A stretch of 64,000 nucleotides of DNA from Nocardia amamiensis (GTDB lineage: Bacteria; Actinomycetota; Actinomycetes; Mycobacteriales; Mycobacteriaceae), in the NCBI RefSeq assembly GCF_015477605.1, contig NZ_JADLQX010000011.1, positions 1 to 64,000 of the forward strand, written 5' to 3'. Positions 26,705 to 33,635 of the stretch are shown here, piece after piece. Below the pieces are notes generated by a model, which was not told where the DNA came from, ran no database searches, and was given only the letters and a program-made list of their open reading frames with translations. A program made the translations under genes and the position numbers. Within the stretch, counting starts at the first letter, position 1, and each line of letters opens with the position of its first letter.

Positions 26705-26861
26705 TGAGGAAATCCTCACGTTTGTCCGCTGGCGCGCCCGCTACCGAGGCATATCTGAGTACGTCCGTACCAGAATAATCAGAAACATGACTCCGCCTCA
26801 TGTTTGAACGCGCAGGTCCATGGGTTACCAACACGTATGAAACATGAGCTCCCCTCATGTT
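26705..26861. promoter_or_regulatory. Three palindromes upstream of fas
   Basis: TGAGGA-AA-TCCTCA at 26705-26718; AAACATGA-N7-TCATGTTT at 26783-26805; AACATGAG-N5-CTCATGTT at 26841-26861. The last two share the core AACATGA/TCATGTT and are 57 bp apart. All lie within 270 bp upstream of the fas start in an AT-richer stretch. Mycobacterial fas is controlled by the TetR-type activator FasR through inverted repeats in this position, so these are the best candidates for its sites here; that link is by analogy. Confidence 0.65.
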
Positions 26862-26972
26862 GGCAGATGCCAAATCGTTATAATCCCAGGTGAGGTTACT
26901 GGCGAGTACGCCACGCCCACCCAATGCTTCGCTATGGCCGAAATGCCCGGTAGAGTTTGGACGGTCGTACCA

Positions 26973-28802
26973 TCAAGCGCGAGTGGCGAAATTGGCAGAC
27001 GCGCCAGATTTAGGTTCTGGTGTCCACGGACGTAGGGGTTCAAGTCCCCTCTCGCGCACCAGATCATCAGCTTTCAAACCTGTACCGAAAGGTGCAGGTT
27101 TGTCGGTTTCTGCGCTGCTTGGCGGGGAGTGGCGTATGAGATCCATCAGCTCCACTCCGTCCGCCGCCTGCCGCTGGTCGCCCGCATCAATGCCGTCGAC
27201 CTGATCGACAGCTACCGCTTCGGCATCGCTCGTCGCGGTGGCGATCAGCTCGCCGCCGAGGAGTGTCTTGAACGGCTCGGCCAGTTCAACGCGGACGTGG
27301 TCTTGTTCGAGGTAGACCTTCTCGAAGAAGGCTTGGTTGAACAAGCGCCGGACGCTGCTGTTGGCCTCCAGGTAGCCCGCATAGCAGTTGCTGGCGTAGT
27401 TCAGCGCAGTACGCAGGTTGTTCTCAACGACCTCGATGTTGAGCAAGCTGGCCTCCAGGTGTGTCTCGATCCGGGCCAGTTGCCCGGCGATGCGGTCTTG
27501 TTCGTCTTTCATCAGATCGAGCGGGATCGCTCCGGCGTAGTGGGCTTGGAGCAGCTTGGACCGCTCATCGAGCAGGCGCTTCTTCTGCCTGTCCAGCTCC
27601 CTCGCTTCACGGTCGGCAGCTTTTCGGCTGGTGGCCAGTTCGCCCCTGAGGCTGGCTTCGATCTGTTCGCGCAGTTCAGGCATCAGCTGGATGGTCTTGT
27701 ACTCATCTTCGACCAGTTCTTCGACGCGCTCGATCAGCACCGCTTGGCGCTTGCAGTCGCCCCACTTCTGGTGGCGACCCAGGCAGACGAAGTACGGGTA
27801 AACGGTGCCGTGCCTATTCTTGGCGTGGGTGACAATGAGCCTGCTGCCGCATCCGCCACAGAAGACCGTCGATTTGAGGTAGTGCGAATGCTCGCGCTGC
27901 TTCTCTCCGTTGACCCGTGAACTCAGCAGGGCTTGCACGAGCTGCCAGGTGACCGGATCGACCAAGGGCGTGTGTCGGCCGGGGTGCGTCGCACCGCGGT
28001 AGACGACCTCTCCCTTGTAGTACGGGGAGCGCAGGATTGCTTGCAGCTTGGTGTACTCCACCGTCTTCGATGGACGCTTCGGCGTCGGCCGGGTGGTCAG
28101 GCCCCTGATCTCCAGTTCCTTCTCAAGGCGTTTCAATGTCCACTCCCCCGTGGCATATGCCTGGAACGCCCACGCGATCAGAGGGCCACGCTCAGGGTCC
28201 ACGACCACGGTGCGGACCTCGGCTCCGTGTTCGTTGATGATGCCGACGTTGCGATAGCCGAGGGGTGCCCGATTCGGAGTGCCGCCGGTGCGCGCCTTCT
28301 CCGTCATGCCCTTCAGTACCTCGGTAGCGAGGTTGCGGGAGTAGAACTCCGAAATGGAGCTGAGGATGCCGTGCAGCAGCATGCCGCTGGGCGTCTCGTC
28401 GATGTTCTCCGTCGCCGAGACCAGTTCGGCACCAGCGGCTCTGATGGCCATGTGGATTTCGACGTCGTCGGCCCGGTTGCGGGCAAGGCGGTCGATCTTG
28501 TGGACGATGACGTAGTCCACTGGGTGCTCCTGGATGTAGGCGAGCATCTCCTGAAGCTTGGGCCGGTCGGCAGTCTTGGCGCTCTCGCCGCGCTCCACGA
28601 ACTCCTTGACCACGACCGCGTTCAGCGACGCGGCCTTCCTCCGGTTGGCCTCTCGCTGCGCGGGTAGGGAGTACCCCTCCGGGTCACCGTCCTTCTCGGC
28701 TTGCTCCTTGGTGGATACGCGGGGATAGGACACCGCTGTTTTGAGCGGCTGGTCCGAAGCATCCATATCCGCATCGACTGGGTCGAACGTCTTTCGTGTC
28801 AT
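26973..28802 (-). CDS. Large serine recombinase (integrase)
   Basis: A 609-residue large serine recombinase. The N-terminal catalytic domain has the nucleophile Ser30 in YPRVSTKEQ and the arginine-containing helix in VHKIDRLARNRAD. A recombinase domain follows (TPNRAPLGY, with helices to about 330). Next is a zinc ribbon (CGGCGSRL ... CLGRHQKWGDC), and then a coiled coil of Lys/Arg/Glu-rich helices. The start is ATG 28800-28802 with CGGAGGA upstream. The last 27 or so codons run antisense through the whole tRNA-Leu gene, so the C-terminus depends on integration. It probably catalyses entry into and exit from tRNA-Leu. Confidence 0.9.
   Translation of the reverse strand: MTRKTFDPVDADMDASDQPLKTAVSYPRVSTKEQAEKDGDPEGYSLPAQREANRRKAASLNAVVVKEFVERGESAKTADRPKLQEMLAYIQEHPVDYVIVHKIDRLARNRADDVEIHMAIRAAGAELVSATENIDETPSGMLLHGILSSISEFYSRNLATEVLKGMTEKARTGGTPNRAPLGYRNVGIINEHGAEVRTVVVDPERGPLIAWAFQAYATGEWTLKRLEKELEIRGLTTRPTPKRPSKTVEYTKLQAILRSPYYKGEVVYRGATHPGRHTPLVDPVTWQLVQALLSSRVNGEKQREHSHYLKSTVFCGGCGSRLIVTHAKNRHGTVYPYFVCLGRHQKWGDCKRQAVLIERVEELVEDEYKTIQLMPELREQIEASLRGELATSRKAADREARELDRQKKRLLDERSKLLQAHYAGAIPLDLMKDEQDRIAGQLARIETHLEASLLNIEVVENNLRTALNYASNCYAGYLEANSSVRRLFNQAFFEKVYLEQDHVRVELAEPFKTLLGGELIATATSDAEAVAVDQVDGIDAGDQRQAADGVELMDLIRHSPPSSAETDKPAPFGTGLKADDLVRERGLEPLRPWTPEPKSGASANFATRA
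26977..27061 (+). tRNA. tRNA-Leu (anticodon UAG)
   Basis: The acceptor GCGCGAG (26977-26983) pairs with CTCGCGC (27051-27057), discriminator A at 27058, and CCA is encoded (27059-27061). The anticodon arm CCAGA-TTTAGGT-TCTGG gives UAG, the long variable arm is TGTCCACGGACGT, and the T arm reads AGGGGTTCAAGTCCCCT. All features fit a class II leucine tRNA. It stands divergent from fas and serves as the integration site of the right-hand element. Confidence 0.95.
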
Positions 28803-28828
28803 ATTTGTCCTCCGATCTCGTTGCCTTG

Positions 28829-29314
28829 CTAGGTGGTGGATGCTTTTCTGCGGCGGTGCGCCCGCGCGGCGGGGCTGCGCTCTCTTGTCCATTCCGTTAT
28901 GCGCCAGAGTGCTTCGCGAGCCGCAGGCGACATCTCAGGATTTCCGTAGGGGAACATGACAATCACCCCACGGTTGTCGAATTGGCTCATCAACTCGTGG
29001 AAGTCCTCAAGCACGCGCGAGACGCGGCCTATCTTCGGGAATATGACGTAGCGGACGTCTGGCTGCCGGTCCAGGTAAGCGAGCAACTTGGCAATGGCAG
29101 GCCGATTATGGTAATCGGCTGCGGAGACTCCGATCTCGACAAACTCGTGCACGACACGGGCGTTCAAGTCCGCCGCCTTCCGAGTGCCTCGTTCGCGCTG
29201 TGTGGCAATCATGTGTAGGCCATCGGCTGCTCCATTCGAGGATGCGATGGAGAGGAAGAGCACGGCGAGCGCTTGACTCTGTTTGGTTTCTATTGCGTTG
29301 TCAGATGTCTTCAT
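28829..29314 (-). CDS. Degenerate small serine recombinase domain protein
   Basis: A 161-residue protein aligned with the resolvase catalytic domain of the neighbouring integrase: RKAADLNARVVHEFVEIGVS matches RRKAASLNAVVVKEFVERGE, and VIFPKIGRVSR matches VIVHKIDRLAR. The active-site segment, normally YxRVSxxxQ, is LFLSIASSN here: the Arg is gone and the nucleophile position is doubtful. The Asp of the DR pair is Gly. No DNA-binding domain follows. It may act as a regulator or directionality partner of the integrase rather than as an enzyme. ATG 29312-29314 has AAGGAG upstream and overlaps the ImmA stop by 4 bp. Confidence 0.7.
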   Translation of the reverse strand: MKTSDNAIETKQSQALAVLFLSIASSNGAADGLHMIATQRERGTRKAADLNARVVHEFVEIGVSAADYHNRPAIAKLLAYLDRQPDVRYVIFPKIGRVSRVLEDFHELMSQFDNRGVIVMFPYGNPEMSPAAREALWRITEWTRERSPAARAHRRRKASTT

Positions 29315-30048
29315 TGCAGACTCCTTACCAAATCTAAAGGTGATGGGTCGGGCCAGCGTGAGCCGCTGGTACGGCGACCTTGGCATGGCGCTAGCCATCC
29401 GATTGCATGGCGTACGACACCGGTTTCTTCACGGTGGGCGCAGTCGAGGAGCCCGGTTTGCCGGAGCCGTACCTCGATCGCGACTTCGCTGACGCTGAAC
29501 AAGCGGGCGAGATCAGCGACTTTTTGAATGCCCTGCCCCCAGGCACGCTTCAGGAATTTCTTCGGCACGAGTACGCAGCCTGCGAAGTAGTCAGCGGCGC
29601 GTTCAGCTTCGACGTCGGGGTCGTGGTGGCCGGGTCCGGCGTACAGGACGTGTCTGCGCCCGTGGTCGACAATGTGCTTGAACTCGTGGAACAGGGTGAA
29701 TCGCTGACGTCTCCACGATTCGAACCGGTTGAGGTAGATCACCCACTCACCCCGCCCGCGGTCCCACAGGCTCGCGCCGGAGGTGCTTCGAAGCGCCCTC
29801 TCGACCCGCAGCTTCGGCAGTTCGGTCACGATCTTGCCCGGTACCGGACCGTTGTCGATCTCGCAAAGCTCCAGGAGCTTGGCGGCTTGCAGCTCGGCGA
29901 CCATGAGCGCTTCGCTGTAGGTGACACTCGGGCGGCGAGGCACGAGCGCCCGCAACTCCCGCAGAATTCTCGGTTGCCGGAACGTACGTTCCCCTGGCTG
30001 ATCCTGCAATATTCCTGGATTGTTTGAAATTTGTCGTGCGTCGCGCAT
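29311..30048 (-). CDS. ImmA/IrrE-family metallopeptidase
   Basis: A 245-residue protein with the zinc motif HEFKH (in FTLFHEFKHIVDHG) and the downstream metal-binding segment EAERAADYFAGCVLVPKKF, the signature of ImmA/IrrE peptidases (DUF955). In ICEBs1 and related elements ImmA cleaves the ICE repressor on DNA damage and so starts excision. Here it follows the XRE gene, as expected. The start is ATG 30046-30048, placed after GGAGGTGACATCG; the GTG nine bases further up lies within the ribosome binding site. The long C-terminal tail after residue 190 is not family-typical. Confidence 0.85.
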   Translation of the reverse strand: MRDARQISNNPGILQDQPGERTFRQPRILRELRALVPRRPSVTYSEALMVAELQAAKLLELCEIDNGPVPGKIVTELPKLRVERALRSTSGASLWDRGRGEWVIYLNRFESWRRQRFTLFHEFKHIVDHGRRHVLYAGPGHHDPDVEAERAADYFAGCVLVPKKFLKRAWGQGIQKVADLARLFSVSEVAIEVRLRQTGLLDCAHREETGVVRHAIGWLAPCQGRRTSGSRWPDPSPLDLVRSLQ

Positions 30049-30164
30049 CGATGTCACCTCCTTTCACGAGTTAGTAGTTAGCTGCTTTATCGGCTCCTTT
30101 CTTTCGACTTATTATGACGTTAAAGAATTATTAGACGCTGAATTCAAGCACTCGGACGTAGCAC

Positions 30165-30575
30165 CTATCCTTCATCCTCTCCATCGAGCGGTCCGTCGTA
30201 CCTAGTGAAGCTGATGCCTTTTTCGCTGGCGATTCGCGCGAAGTCTTCTTCGATCCCCTTCGCTTCCTCAGCGGTGAGGTTGTACTTCGTGCGCAGATAC
30301 GGCCGTAGCGAAGGAAGTTCATCTTTGGGCATCCACCCTGCGACAGCGAATAAGTCACTAACCGGCACGCGCAGCACCTGCGCGATGGCTTTGATGTTTT
30401 CGCTGCGAGGATGCGTGATCTGCCCCAACTCCAGGCGCGTGACGGTAGCTTTGTCTATGTCGGCCTGCTGTGCTAACACCCTGGCGGATAATCCCAGCGC
30501 TTCGCGTCTGGATTTCAGAAACCTGCCCAATCTGGCGATATCGTTGGTGTCGTTAATGTGCGCGTCTTTGTTCAT
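30165..30575 (-). CDS. XRE-family repressor of the ICE
   Basis: A 136-residue protein with a lambda-type helix-turn-helix at residues about 15-70 (RLGRFLKSRREALGLSARVL, then IDKATVTRLELGQITHPRSE) and an acidic helical C-terminus that could be the site of ImmA cleavage. It heads a four-gene leftward operon: XRE, ImmA, degenerate recombinase, integrase. A GGTGAA-type palindrome 41 bp upstream of the start resembles two sites before the conjugation operon, so it probably represses both itself and transfer. Confidence 0.85.
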   Translation of the reverse strand: MNKDAHINDTNDIARLGRFLKSRREALGLSARVLAQQADIDKATVTRLELGQITHPRSENIKAIAQVLRVPVSDLFAVAGWMPKDELPSLRPYLRTKYNLTAEEAKGIEEDFARIASEKGISFTRYDGPLDGEDEG

Positions 30576-30615
30576 ATCATTGCCCCCATTCGTACTTTGA
30601 ATAATACCTCCAGGT

Positions 30616-30631
30616 GGTGAAAATATTCAAC
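30616..30631. promoter_or_regulatory. Candidate XRE operator at its own promoter
   Basis: GGTGAAAATATTCAAC matches 13 of 16 positions of the palindromes at 36098 and 36134. It lies in a short AT-rich region 41 bp upstream of the XRE start codon. Confidence 0.6.
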
Positions 30632-30709
30632 GCTTTCGGGCAATTTTCACAATATTACAACAATGGCTAACCGGATTATTCACAGAGAATGCGCTCCATA
30701 TATCGGCAT

Positions 30710-31390
30710 CTATGCTCGTTCGTCGAATATCCAAACGCCACCGCCGGTGGCCGGGAACACGACGAGATCGGTGTCGCGCACCAACTGCTGGCCCATGGCG
30801 TCGTAGTCGATGGACGCGAAAACTTCCAGCCCGGACGGCAGTGCTCCGACGAGCCTGTCTTCCAGATTGAGCGGTGCCATCACGTGCCGCGTGTAGGCGG
30901 CCAGGTCTTCGTAGTGGCCCTTGTAGGCGGCGGCGAACCGGTCGACTTGGGCCGGGTCGTCTTCGTGGGCGCTGGCCCAGGCAGCGAACGCGGGACCGTG
31001 GTCCACGATGCCGTTTGCCACCTTCGACAGCAGTTCGATGCTGTGGACGTCGTCCAAGCCGATGGCACCGGTGCTCACGTCGAAGGCTCCGAACCCCTGG
31101 TGGTCCCAGATGTAGAACCGATCAGTGCCGTGCTCGTAGGGTTCGCCGAGGACGGCATACAGCTCGGCGTAGATATAGTCGGGATCTCGTGCCATCTCCA
31201 GCCAGGTGCCTCTCGTGAGTTCGGCCCGCAGCGGGAGGCCAGCGGTCACATAGATCCGGGGGTAGGGCAGGGCTTCCCGCTCGTGGCTTGTTTCGGCCTC
31301 ATAGCGCCGCAAGTCGTCATCGGACGGTGCCTGTCCTTGCTCGCTGCGGTTTGTATTGTGTGCATCGGTATTTGGAAATCGCTCATTCAT
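30710..31390 (-). CDS. ardA: Antirestriction protein ArdA
   Basis: A 226-residue acidic protein. After a variable N-terminal 40 residues comes PRIYVTAGLPLRAELTRGTW and then three ArdA-type repeats with WDHQGFGAFDVS and IELLSKVANGIVDHGPAFAAW. ArdA proteins mimic B-form DNA and block type I restriction enzymes during conjugative entry. The start is ATG 31388-31390, since the GTG six bases upstream overlaps the GGAGGT binding site. It is well placed between repressor and transfer genes as an early-entry gene. Confidence 0.85.
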   Translation of the reverse strand: MNERFPNTDAHNTNRSEQGQAPSDDDLRRYEAETSHEREALPYPRIYVTAGLPLRAELTRGTWLEMARDPDYIYAELYAVLGEPYEHGTDRFYIWDHQGFGAFDVSTGAIGLDDVHSIELLSKVANGIVDHGPAFAAWASAHEDDPAQVDRFAAAYKGHYEDLAAYTRHVMAPLNLEDRLVGALPSGLEVFASIDYDAMGQQLVRDTDLVVFPATGGGVWIFDERA

Positions 31391-31489
31391 GCTCACCTCC
31401 TTCGGGTTATGTTTGGATGTCGGCCGGTCGGACAGCGGAGAGGGTGTGCATTCCCTCGATCCACTGCCCGCCGGCCTCTTACACCGGGC

Positions 31490-31506
31490 GCTGAGCGACG
31501 CTCAGC
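31490..31506 (-). terminator. Short stem-loop at the end of the RHH-like gene
   Basis: GCTGAGC (31490-31496) pairs with GCTCAGC (31500-31506) with a 3-nt loop, overlapping the stop of the leftward gene at 31502. It may weakly separate that gene from ardA. The stem is short. Confidence 0.35.
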
Positions 31507-31906
31507 TGTCCGCCTGCTCGCCTTCGGCCTGCTGTCCACCACGGCGGCCCCGAGTGCGGCGTGCGCCTTGCGGCGGTTCGCCTTCCGATGCTTCCGCCGT
31601 GTCGGCAGAGGTATTAGTCCCCGATTCCTCCTCCTGTGCAGGTGGAGGCGTGGGGGTGGCGGTGAACAGATTGTCGATGGCTGCCTGCCGGGTGCGCGCC
31701 TCCTCTTCGATGGCAGCGCGTGCGGCGTTGGCCCTGGCCATAAGGTCAGGATCGTTCTTGGCAGCCTCGATCCAGGCGTCCACGGCGGCGAAGCATTCAG
31801 CCTTGAGACTGCGCTTTCGCAGGTCGGCAATCCAGGTCAACTGGGTATGCCGGGCGGTGTCGATTCGGATAGCCAGGGTGACTTCCTTGTTCGACGGTTC
31901 GGACAT
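31502..31906 (-). CDS. RHH-like accessory protein with acidic tail (134 aa)
   Basis: The N-terminal 50 residues have a beta strand (EVTLAIRIDTARHTQL) followed by two helices (LRKRSLKAECFAAVDAWIEA), a pattern that fits a ribbon-helix-helix or relaxosome-type DNA-binding protein. A Pro/Glu/Ser-rich linker follows, with a basic patch RRTRGRRGGQQ near the end. The size and position, between ardA and the transfer genes, suggest a DNA-processing accessory protein, but the fold is only inferred. ATG at 31904-31906 with GAGGAG upstream. Confidence 0.5.
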   Translation of the reverse strand: MSEPSNKEVTLAIRIDTARHTQLTWIADLRKRSLKAECFAAVDAWIEAAKNDPDLMARANAARAAIEEEARTRQAAIDNLFTATPTPPPAQEEESGTNTSADTAEASEGEPPQGARRTRGRRGGQQAEGEQADS

Positions 31907-31989
31907 CGCTCCTCCTCGGTGCGAGCGGCCGGTAAACGCTGATTGCGCTTACGAGTACGGCCGCAGGACACCGACGAGGGCATCCCGCG

Positions 31990-32613
31990 CTATCCGGTGA
32001 GGCCTGGTGGTGTGGCGCGTGGGTCGTCAGTGCCCCTGCGTGAGTGCTTGCGGTCGGATGGCACCGGATAGCCGGGCAGCACGATGTCGGCTTCGATTTC
32101 GTTGCCCCAGACGTCCCAGCCGGGTTGCCGCCGCCGGGCGAACAGCTCCAAATATGGCCCGCTGCTGACCCTTTCGATGATGGCGTACTGTTCTTCGGGC
32201 TTGTGGCTGTGTTCCTGGACCGGCGCGATGAACCACGTCGGCTGCGCGCGGAAGTTCACGGGAGCACGCCCACGGGTACCGAACAGGACGTGTTCGGTCA
32301 TGTTGCGTAGGTACTGCCCCAGCTGCAGGCGCGGTTTCACCCAGGTGAGCGGTGAGCGGTAGGTGAAGCCCCAGGCGGTCATAATGTCGTAGCCCGCTCG
32401 CCACGATCCGTTCGTGACCCACAACCACAGGTGGGCGTCGTCCTCGGCAAGGTCGGTGACCGGCATGTTGGCGATCTGGTCGACGGTCATGAGCGGGTAG
32501 TGTTGGATCGCTCCGCGTCCACCAGCCTGGGAAATGTCCCACGGTGGATCGGCCAGGATCGTGCGGTAGCGCTTGGTGGGTTGCGTTGGTCGAATGTGGT
32601 TGCTACTTGTCAT
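31990..32613 (-). CDS. MT-A70 family adenine methyltransferase
   Basis: A 207-residue protein with the catalytic DPPW motif at residues 22-25 (TILADPPWDIS) and the SAM-site region LWLWVTNGSWRAGYDIM, then PLTWVKPRLQLGQYLRN with EHVLFGTRG. These fit the MT-A70/Ime4 class, whose phage and ICE members methylate adenine N6 in DNA. On an ICE this probably protects the incoming DNA from host restriction, next to ArdA. It overlaps the upstream gene by 4 bp. Confidence 0.88.
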   Translation of the reverse strand: MTSSNHIRPTQPTKRYRTILADPPWDISQAGGRGAIQHYPLMTVDQIANMPVTDLAEDDAHLWLWVTNGSWRAGYDIMTAWGFTYRSPLTWVKPRLQLGQYLRNMTEHVLFGTRGRAPVNFRAQPTWFIAPVQEHSHKPEEQYAIIERVSSGPYLELFARRRQPGWDVWGNEIEADIVLPGYPVPSDRKHSRRGTDDPRATPPGLTG

Positions 32614-33635
32614 ACTTCGCCTCCTTTCTGTAGTACGGAAATCAGCTGGTCGGGTGCGATGACCCGGAATAGGTGGGCGGGCAATCTCCCGTCCCCGTTG
32701 ATCGCCTGGCGCAGGGCGACGCGCCGCCGCTTAGCCTTGGCCTCGGTATCGGCGCTCATGCTCCAGACCACGAACGGGAACGCCCCGTCGCTACGGTCCT
32801 GCTCGAGGCCCTGCCGCCGATACGCCTCGTACTCGCGGCACTTCTTGAGCAGGGTCGGGATGCTCTCGGTACCCCTGTCGATTTCGATGAACGCCGCATC
32901 GACGTACTCGCTGCCGGGTGGCGAGGCGGTTTCGGCGTAGAGGTCGGGCTTGAGGGTCAGCCGTACGCCGCCGACGCCGACATAGTCGCGCCAGGCAGCG
33001 GGCTCGATCTCGCATTTCACCAGTTCCAGCTGGCCCTGCCGGTTGGCCTCCACCAAGGCCACATGGGCGTCGGCAATGCCGAGCTGATGGTCCAGGAATC
33101 GTTGAGTCGGCTGTTCGAAGCGTCGCCGGGGTCCCCGGTCCGCTGCCAGCCGCAGGAGGCGGTCGCCCACCACGTCCACGTAATGGACGAGGCCGTTACT
33201 GCCTGCCTGGATGCCGCCGATCCGTTGCGTCAAGCTCGCCAGTATCCGGTCGCGCCGGAGCCGGGCAAGTACCCGCTGTGTCGTGCGCAGGCCGCTGGCG
33301 GGCGGCATGTCGCCGAAGTGGAGCGCCTGAATCTGCGGCACTGTCAGATAGCGGTGTTCGGCTACTGAGCGCAGGATCGACCAGTCACGGTCACTGAGCT
33401 GGGTCGCCAGCGATGTGATGTCGCGGACGGGACCGGTGGTACGTGAGCGGCGGCGGGGTGTGGTGCCCGCATGGGCACCATCATTCGGCTCCCGCAAGGA
33501 GCCATTGACCGACGTAGATGGGGATGTTGTGGTCGATGCGGCACGAATACCGGGACGAATACCGTCAACAGATGTAGTTTCTACGTCGCTTCCGCTATCT
33601 CCGAGGCCAAGTCCGCGCGAATTTTCCGTCGTCAT
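32610..33635 (-). CDS. Replication-relaxation family protein
   Basis: A 341-residue protein. After a low-complexity N-terminus of about 90 residues comes a winged-helix start (RDWSILRSVAEHRYLTVPQI then LRTTQRVLARLRRDRIL) and the middle domain LGIADAHVALVEANRQG, with LTLKPDLYAE and AAFIEIDRGTE. This is the Replic_Relax (PF13814) pattern, found beside TraG-type ATPases on actinobacterial plasmids and ICEs and needed for replication or relaxation of the element. ATG at 33635 with AAGGAGG upstream; the start overlaps the coupling ATPase stop by 4 bp. Confidence 0.85.
   Translation of the reverse strand: MTTENSRGLGLGDSGSDVETTSVDGIRPGIRAASTTTSPSTSVNGSLREPNDGAHAGTTPRRRSRTTGPVRDITSLATQLSDRDWSILRSVAEHRYLTVPQIQALHFGDMPPASGLRTTQRVLARLRRDRILASLTQRIGGIQAGSNGLVHYVDVVGDRLLRLAADRGPRRRFEQPTQRFLDHQLGIADAHVALVEANRQGQLELVKCEIEPAAWRDYVGVGGVRLTLKPDLYAETASPPGSEYVDAAFIEIDRGTESIPTLLKKCREYEAYRRQGLEQDRSDGAFPFVVWSMSADTEAKAKRRRVALRQAINGDGRLPAHLFRVIAPDQLISVLQKGGEV

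Noticed and set aside
17361..26807. A 3148-codon open frame on the + strand opposite fas
   Set aside because: It is the antisense shadow of the fas gene produced by high GC and lack of AT-rich stop codons; the translation is low-complexity Arg/His/Gly/Val with no domain, while the minus strand shows all FAS domains.
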